The position numbers were made by a program, and so were the translations under genes. From contig CAZMZJ010000025.1 in the NCBI GenBank assembly GCA_964570825.1, positions 1 through 18,929 on the forward strand: a stretch of 18,929 nt of DNA, in the 5' to 3' direction. How positions within the stretch are numbered: the first letter of the stretch is position 1; every line of letters begins with the position of its first letter. This document shows positions 16,093 through 18,929 of this stretch, piece after piece. This DNA comes from UMGS1002 sp964570825. Its GTDB lineage: Bacteria; Bacillota; Clostridia; Oscillospirales; CAG-272. The notes beneath the pieces were generated by a model. The model made no database searches, was not told where the DNA came from, and saw only the letters and a list, made by a program, of their open reading frames with translations.

Positions 16093-16140
16093 TTAAGCCG
16101 CCTGCGGCCGTGTTATCGCAGGTCACAGGATGCAGCTTAA
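16093..16140 (-). other. Imperfect hairpin between riboswitch modules 2 and 3
   Basis: TTAAGC (16093-16098) pairs with GCTTAA (16135-16140), and CCTGCG (16101-16106) pairs with CGCAGG (16117-16122). No T-tract follows. It is found only in this linker and explains part of why modules 2 and 3 are further apart than 1 and 2. Confidence 0.4.
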
Positions 16141-16244
16141 TCGGAGTTTATGGCGCCGCGGACGGATCTGACGGCTAAGGGGTGGACTCAAAAAAGGATG
16201 TTTCAGACCGAGAACGCAGAAAATACAAGCATTGTCTGTTTTCG

Positions 16245-16285
16245 TAAAATAAAGCCGTATTCCATCCCGCCAATGGAATACGGCT
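16245..16285 (-). terminator. Terminator 2 of the riboswitch array
   Basis: A perfect 13-bp stem (AGCCGTATTCCAT with ATGGAATACGGCT, 16253-16285) with a 7-nt loop, followed by a TTATTTT tail. CCGTA (16279-16283) can instead pair with TACGG at 16357-16361. Confidence 0.85.
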
Positions 16286-16304
16286 GAATAAGCACACAAA
16301 CAAG

Positions 16305-16340
16305 AGCGAGCACACCGCGTATTTTTGCGGTTTTCTCACT
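16305..16340 (-). other. Two-tier hairpin of module 2
   Basis: Outer stem AGTGAG with CTCGCT (16335-16340 / 16305-16310) and inner stem ACCGC with GCGGT (16327-16331 / 16314-16318), closing an A-rich loop. It lies between aptamer 2 and terminator 2. Confidence 0.6.
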
Positions 16341-16361
16341 GAGCTTTATTCTTTTTCCGTA

Positions 16362-16459
16362 CCTCGTTCGGCGGCCAGGCTGCCATGGGTGAGTTAATCA
16401 CCTTTAGACCCTTTAGCTTTGCGTCACTGTCTTTCGGCAGTTTTGCTATTGTCGGGAGG
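16362..16459 (-). promoter_or_regulatory. Cyclic-di-GMP-I riboswitch aptamer 2
   Basis: This 98-nt GEMM-I aptamer has P1 CCTC/GAGG (16456-16459 with 16362-16365) and AGCAAAA with G at the ligand-contact position. A GAAA tetraloop on the CTG-CC/GG-CAG stem (one mispair) comes next, then the core ACGCAAAGC and the arm GGCAGCCTGGCCGCCGAA. The middle stem GGTGA/TCACC differs from aptamer 1 by compensatory change, supporting the fold. Confidence 0.9.
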
Positions 16460-16554
16460 ATATTGAATTATTGAATTTATGTCATACGCTCATGAAACCG
16501 GAAGGTTCCGATAAAGCGTCATAACCGGAATTTACAGGTTGAAAAGTATTCGTT

Positions 16555-16598
16555 AAAAAACAAGAACCATATTCCATCGCGATAATGGAATACGGTTC
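16555..16598 (-). terminator. Terminator 1 of the riboswitch array
   Basis: A 14-bp stem (GAACCGTATTCCAT with ATGGAATATGGTTC, one G-U) with a 7-nt loop, followed by TTGTTTTTT at 16555-16563. It is the strongest of the three. CCGTA (16591-16595) can instead pair with TACGG at 16672-16676. Confidence 0.88.
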
Positions 16599-16616
16599 AA
16601 TAAATACATCAACAAA

Positions 16617-16654
16617 AGCAAGCATTCCGCGCAAAGATGAGCGGAAAACTTACT
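16617..16654 (-). other. Two-tier hairpin of module 1
   Basis: Outer stem AGTAAG with CTTGCT (16649-16654 / 16617-16622) and inner stem TTCCGC with GCGGAA (16641-16646 / 16625-16630). Compared with modules 2 and 3, a G-C pair becomes A-U in the outer stem and an A-U pair becomes U-A in the inner stem. These are compensatory changes that support a conserved RNA fold. Confidence 0.6.
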
Positions 16655-16676
16655 GCGTTAAAAATTTATTTCCGTA

Positions 16677-16774
16677 CCTCGTTCGGCGGCCAGGCTGCCT
16701 TATGTGAGTTGATCACATTTAGGCCCTTTAGCTTTGCGTCACTGCCTTTCGGCAGTTTTGCCATTATCGTGAGG
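16677..16774 (-). promoter_or_regulatory. Cyclic-di-GMP-I riboswitch aptamer 1
   Basis: This 98-nt GEMM-I aptamer is the first transcribed. P1 is CCTC/GAGG (16771-16774 with 16677-16680). GGCAAAA has G at the ligand-contact position, CTGCC-GAAA-GGCAG forms a GNRA-capped stem, and the ACGCAAAGC core follows. Next come a middle stem ATGTGA/TCACAT and the receptor arm GGCAGCCTGGCCGCCGAA, with C at the second contact position. A 5' segment, TTTATTTCC (about 16793-16801), can also pair with GGAAATAAA just 3' of P1, possibly extending the closing helix. Confidence 0.92.
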
Positions 16775-16835
16775 ATGTATAACGTTTCTTCAGGAAATAA
16801 ACGCCAAGTTAATTCTCAGCTTATTATTTGTCTTC

Positions 16836-16864
16836 ATTGTAGCACTCATGTTGAAAGTTGTCAA
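16836..16864 (-). promoter_or_regulatory. Sigma-A promoter of the tad/flp operon
   Basis: On the minus strand a perfect TTGACA -35 box (16859-16864), a 17-nt spacer and TACAAT (-10, 16836-16841; one mismatch to TATAAT). Transcription should start near 16829, about 55 nt before aptamer 1. The upstream flank (16865-16960) is very A/T-rich with A/T tracts, like an UP element. The whole riboswitch array and the pilus genes lie downstream. Confidence 0.82.
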
Positions 16865-16984
16865 TACCAAAATATAAGATATTTCGAAAAAAATTAAAAA
16901 AATATGCAGAAAAATAAGAAATATTAAGAAAAAATAAATATATAATGGATAATAATACATTAAATGCCTGTATAATGAAGGCTT

Positions 16985-17710
16985 TTATCCATTGTTTCTA
17001 TAATTCATTATATGTTCGCGCAGCTTTTTTAAGCTATCGTTGTACCTGACCGATTTCAAACGGGGAAACGAACGCAGCATACGGCGCACCTGAGAATTGA
17101 TTTTTGAAAGCGTGCCGTGATAGGAAGCGTTTGCCTTAGTATAAAGCGCTTTAACCGATTGTGCAGCGTCATCGAGTCTTTCGGCTGTATTCCGGAGTAT
17201 TTTTTCAAATTCAGAAAACTTCGTCAGTGTATAAACCGTATCGGCGAGCATTCCCACAAGCAGTACGGCTGAAACGGCAGTGCGTACATTATCCGGGAGC
17301 ATCGAGGTGCAGAAAGAAACAGCCGGGTGCAAAAATTTGATAAGGAAAACCGAAAAAGCCCCGAAAACTACCGCACCGATAAGACACACACGTCCGTTGA
17401 TGTTATATTTTCTTTCCGAGTAATCCCACCATCTTGCATGGAAAAGCTTTTCCATGCCCCATGAAGTAATGTATTCGAGTGTGCAGGTTACAAATGCTCC
17501 GGATATAAACAACAAAACAGGGTTTTGTATATCGCCGAGAATAAGTATGTCAAGGACTGCTCCGAATCCGTAAATCGGACAGTACGGCCCGTTCAGAAAT
17601 CCACGGTTTACAAATCTTTTGTGCTCCACCGAGCAGAGTATAGTTTCGTAAATCCAGCCGGCGATACTGTAAATCACAAACCAGAGAAAAAGGTTTTCAA
17701 GGTATTTCAT
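16985..17710 (-). CDS. CmpB-like membrane protein (putative ABC transporter, type IV)
   Basis: This 241-residue protein matches the Firmicute family annotated as putative ABC-transporter type IV (ABC_trans_CmpB, PF06541). It has about five hydrophobic segments in the first 190 residues. Family blocks are GWIYETIL near residue 18, RGFLNGPYCPIYGFGA at 36-51 and the WWDYSERKYNINGRVCL region at about 93-109. A basic cytoplasmic tail follows. Its transport role is not established. It starts 20 nt after the HD gene; the GAGG site is farther than usual from the ATG (about 13 nt). Confidence 0.82.
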   Translation of the reverse strand: MKYLENLFLWFVIYSIAGWIYETILCSVEHKRFVNRGFLNGPYCPIYGFGAVLDILILGDIQNPVLLFISGAFVTCTLEYITSWGMEKLFHARWWDYSERKYNINGRVCLIGAVVFGAFSVFLIKFLHPAVSFCTSMLPDNVRTAVSAVLLVGMLADTVYTLTKFSEFEKILRNTAERLDDAAQSVKALYTKANASYHGTLSKINSQVRRMLRSFPRLKSVRYNDSLKKLREHIMNYRNNG

Positions 17711-17730
17711 ATGTTTGTTATGCCTCTTTT

Positions 17731-18204
17731 TTATCCCATGCTGTCTGATGAGAATATTTCGCGGACGGCGCAGATTTTATCCGCAGTTGTGACAATAAAG
17801 CTTTCCGGGCAGCGCGGAGGATGAGGGTTGAGCGGAAACATATGCTTTACTATTATGTCTCGTTCGACAGGAGTCAGATTAAAATCCCGCTCCGCGTTTT
17901 TTAATGCGCAAGCCGCATGATAAAACCCGTGAAGCCGGTGGCTCTTGTCGGGTTCGTGCCAGTCATAAAGAAAATAATCATGAAGAAGCGCACCCCTAAG
18001 AAGGCTCTTCATGTCGACATCTATATTAAATCGCAGCGCAATAAGAATGCTCATCCGCGCGACGGCCACAGAGTGATCATAGCAGCTAACATTCATGTGA
18101 TGCATATATTTTTTTTCGCACTTCATACCGTCCGAAGCTATTATATCGGAGGCATACAGTGAAAGCATTGCGGAAAATTCCTTTTCCGAAAAAATATTTC
18201 TCAT
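17731..18204 (-). CDS. HD-domain phosphohydrolase
   Basis: This cytoplasmic HD-superfamily protein carries the full metal-ligand series. Numbered from the ATG, these are His44 (YDHSVAVA), the His75-Asp76 pair (LLHDYFLYDWH), His96, His121 (KHMFP) and Asp142 (TTADK). It is probably a nucleotide or phosphate-ester hydrolase; it is not an HD-GYP domain, so there is no sign that it degrades c-di-GMP. The frame can also start at a GTG at 18225, but AAGGA lies just before the ATG at 18204, which is chosen (157 residues). It is first in a two-gene unit with the CmpB-like gene. Confidence 0.82.
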   Translation of the reverse strand: MRNIFSEKEFSAMLSLYASDIIASDGMKCEKKYMHHMNVSCYDHSVAVARMSILIALRFNIDVDMKSLLRGALLHDYFLYDWHEPDKSHRLHGFYHAACALKNAERDFNLTPVERDIIVKHMFPLNPHPPRCPESFIVTTADKICAVREIFSSDSMG

Positions 18205-18347
18205 TAAATCCTTATATTCCTGCACCGTCTTTTGGGCGGCTGTAAAAATCTAAAATAACACGCAGTTTGCCGGCGGTGTATTAGCCGTTTATACGTCTTT
18301 GATTAAAAAAGCATTTCGTTTGCGATATTGGAAAACAAACAAAATAT

Positions 18348-18376
18348 ATTATAAATGAAAATAAGCCGGTTGTCAA
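18348..18376 (-). promoter_or_regulatory. Sigma-A promoter of the HD/CmpB genes
   Basis: On the minus strand TTGACA (18371-18376), a 17-nt spacer and TATAAT (18348-18353), both boxes perfect. The leader to the HD gene is about 115-140 nt; no terminator or known riboswitch was recognised in it. Confidence 0.8.
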
Positions 18377-18414
18377 TATAGGTATTTATCCACACTCCTA
18401 TAAGTAAAAAATAG

Positions 18415-18442
18415 TTGATATTTCTAAATAATATGTTATAAT
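18415..18442 (+). promoter_or_regulatory. Extended -10 promoter of the sigma-factor gene
   Basis: TTGATA (18415-18420), a 16-nt spacer and TATAAT (18437-18442) preceded by TG at 18434-18435. It points right towards the gene at 18561, leaving a leader of about 110 nt. Its -35 box is only 38 nt from that of the opposite promoter at 18371-18376. Confidence 0.7.
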
Positions 18443-18560
18443 AATAAAAAATGAACAGCTAAAATATAACATTAAATAATAAAAATAGCAAATATTTACG
18501 CTTTTTATTTTTTGCTTGTGCAAATAGGAGGCGCGATTTACATAATCTGAAGGTGCTGTT

Positions 18561-18929
18561 ATGCTTGCATTTTACTTTTCTTTGATTGATGAGAAACAAA
18601 GCAAAGACTTGTTCGAATCAATCTACTACACTTATCGAATGAAAATGATGAATATTGCTATGTCAATACTGCATAATCAGGCCGACGCGGAGGATGCGCT
18701 TCAGAACGCTTTCATAGCTATAGCCAAAAATATTGATAAACTTAGTGACGCAAATTCAAAGCAGACAGAAGCGTATGTATGTCTTGCCGCCAAGAACAGG
18801 GCGCTTAATATGCTTCCGAAAAAACGTCAGAGGGATAAACTGATAAATATCGAGTATACCAATGAAAAATCGTATGAAAACGTAATATTGGATTACTTCA
18901 ACATGGAAAACTACAAAACCATACTTAAT
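18561..18929 (+). CDS. Sigma-70 family (ECF-like) RNA polymerase sigma factor, truncated
   Basis: The frame opens at ATG 18561 and remains open for 123 codons to the window edge; the C-terminal part is missing. Residues 14-60 look like sigma region 2: LFESIYYTYRMKMMNIAMSI, then a short acidic stretch NQADAEDALQNAFIAIAKNI typical of ECF region 2.2. A later segment, AYVCLAAKNRALNML, fits the end of region 2. A GAAGGTG site lies 5-6 nt upstream. It should direct RNA polymerase to a specific gene set. Region 4 and any anti-sigma partner lie outside the window. Confidence 0.85.
   Translation, partial: MLAFYFSLIDEKQSKDLFESIYYTYRMKMMNIAMSILHNQADAEDALQNAFIAIAKNIDKLSDANSKQTEAYVCLAAKNRALNMLPKKRQRDKLINIEYTNEKSYENVILDYFNMENYKTILN

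Larger units (their letters stand above)
15835..16774 (-). repeat. Threefold tandem riboswitch module
   Basis: Three modules of roughly 220-240 nt follow one another on the minus strand, each made of aptamer, two-tier hairpin and terminator. Aptamers start near 16774, 16459 and 16073, and terminators end near 16555, 16245 and 15835. The cores (ACGCAAAGCTAAAGGG, GGCAGCCTGGCCGCCGAA) are identical in all three. The linkers between modules are unrelated, so the duplications look old or were selected for function. Modules 2 and 3 share a 20-nt identical stretch just before the terminator. Confidence 0.85.

Noticed and set aside
15835..16774. Three spaced similar blocks as a CRISPR array or insertion-sequence remnants
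   Set aside because: The blocks are about 220 nt long, fold as GEMM-I aptamers with terminators, lack short regular spacers, and have no terminal repeats or transposase.
15960..16774. Cyclic AMP-GMP (GEMM-Ib) variant riboswitches
   Set aside because: All three copies have G, not A, at the base before CAAA that distinguishes c-di-GMP from cAMP-GMP sensing.
15941..16897. Short open frames within the riboswitch region (15941-16126 minus, 16637-16897 plus)
   Set aside because: They cross the structured aptamers and have no ribosome sites or similarity to known families. The region is explained by RNA elements.
16962..16984. Terminator after the CmpB-like gene
   Set aside because: Only a 4-bp stem (GCCT/AGGC) with a mismatch and a short T-run, too weak to call.
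17731..18204. HD protein as a c-di-GMP phosphodiesterase
   Set aside because: It has an ordinary HD motif set but no GYP motif or HD-GYP length, so it should not be linked to the riboswitch ligand.

Overview
The window looks like chromosomal DNA of a Gram-positive, endospore-former-like Bacillota, most probably class Clostridia. Supporting signs are moderate GC, strong AGGAGG ribosome sites, textbook sigma-A promoters, a CmpB-type membrane protein, a Clostridia-style ECF-like sigma factor, and a Tad pilus locus with no secretin gene in the cluster. Genus cannot be read from this sequence. Nearly everything lies on the minus strand; only the sigma-factor gene running off the right edge is on the plus strand. 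No rRNA, tRNA, CRISPR array or transposase was seen.

Layout from left to right. Positions 1-36 may hold the start of a minus-strand gene with its own promoter. Positions 174-2688 encode an endonuclease/exonuclease/phosphatase-fold enzyme and a beta-CASP metallo-beta-lactamase nuclease. Positions 2841-6947 form a probable operon, transcribed right to left: a zinc-ribbon acyltransferase, a metal-type ABC ATPase and permease, and two half-size chromate-family transporters. Positions 7191-15811 hold a complete monoderm tad/flp pilus operon: prepilin peptidase, Flp pilin, TadE, TadG, CpaB, TadZ, TadA, TadB, TadC, then a DUF192 protein and a DivIVA-like coiled-coil protein, ending at a strong intrinsic terminator (7112-7151).

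The most notable part is the 1.1-kb stretch without protein genes in front of the pilus operon (15812-16984). A strong sigma-A promoter (16836-16864) is followed by three successive cyclic-di-GMP-I (GEMM-I) riboswitch aptamers. Each has the GNRA tetraloop, the ACGCAAAGC core and the G and C positions that contact the ligand. Each is followed by a conserved two-tier hairpin and then by a near-identical intrinsic terminator. In every unit a TACGG just 3' of the aptamer can pair with CCGTA in the terminator's 5' arm, which gives a plausible antiterminator. The pilus operon therefore appears to be gated by three c-di-GMP-responsive transcription checkpoints in series. Whether ligand turns transcription on or off cannot be decided here.

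To the right lie a CmpB-like membrane protein and an HD-domain phosphohydrolase (16985-18204), driven by a sigma-A promoter. That promoter is back-to-back with the promoter of the truncated plus-strand sigma-factor gene (18561 to the edge).
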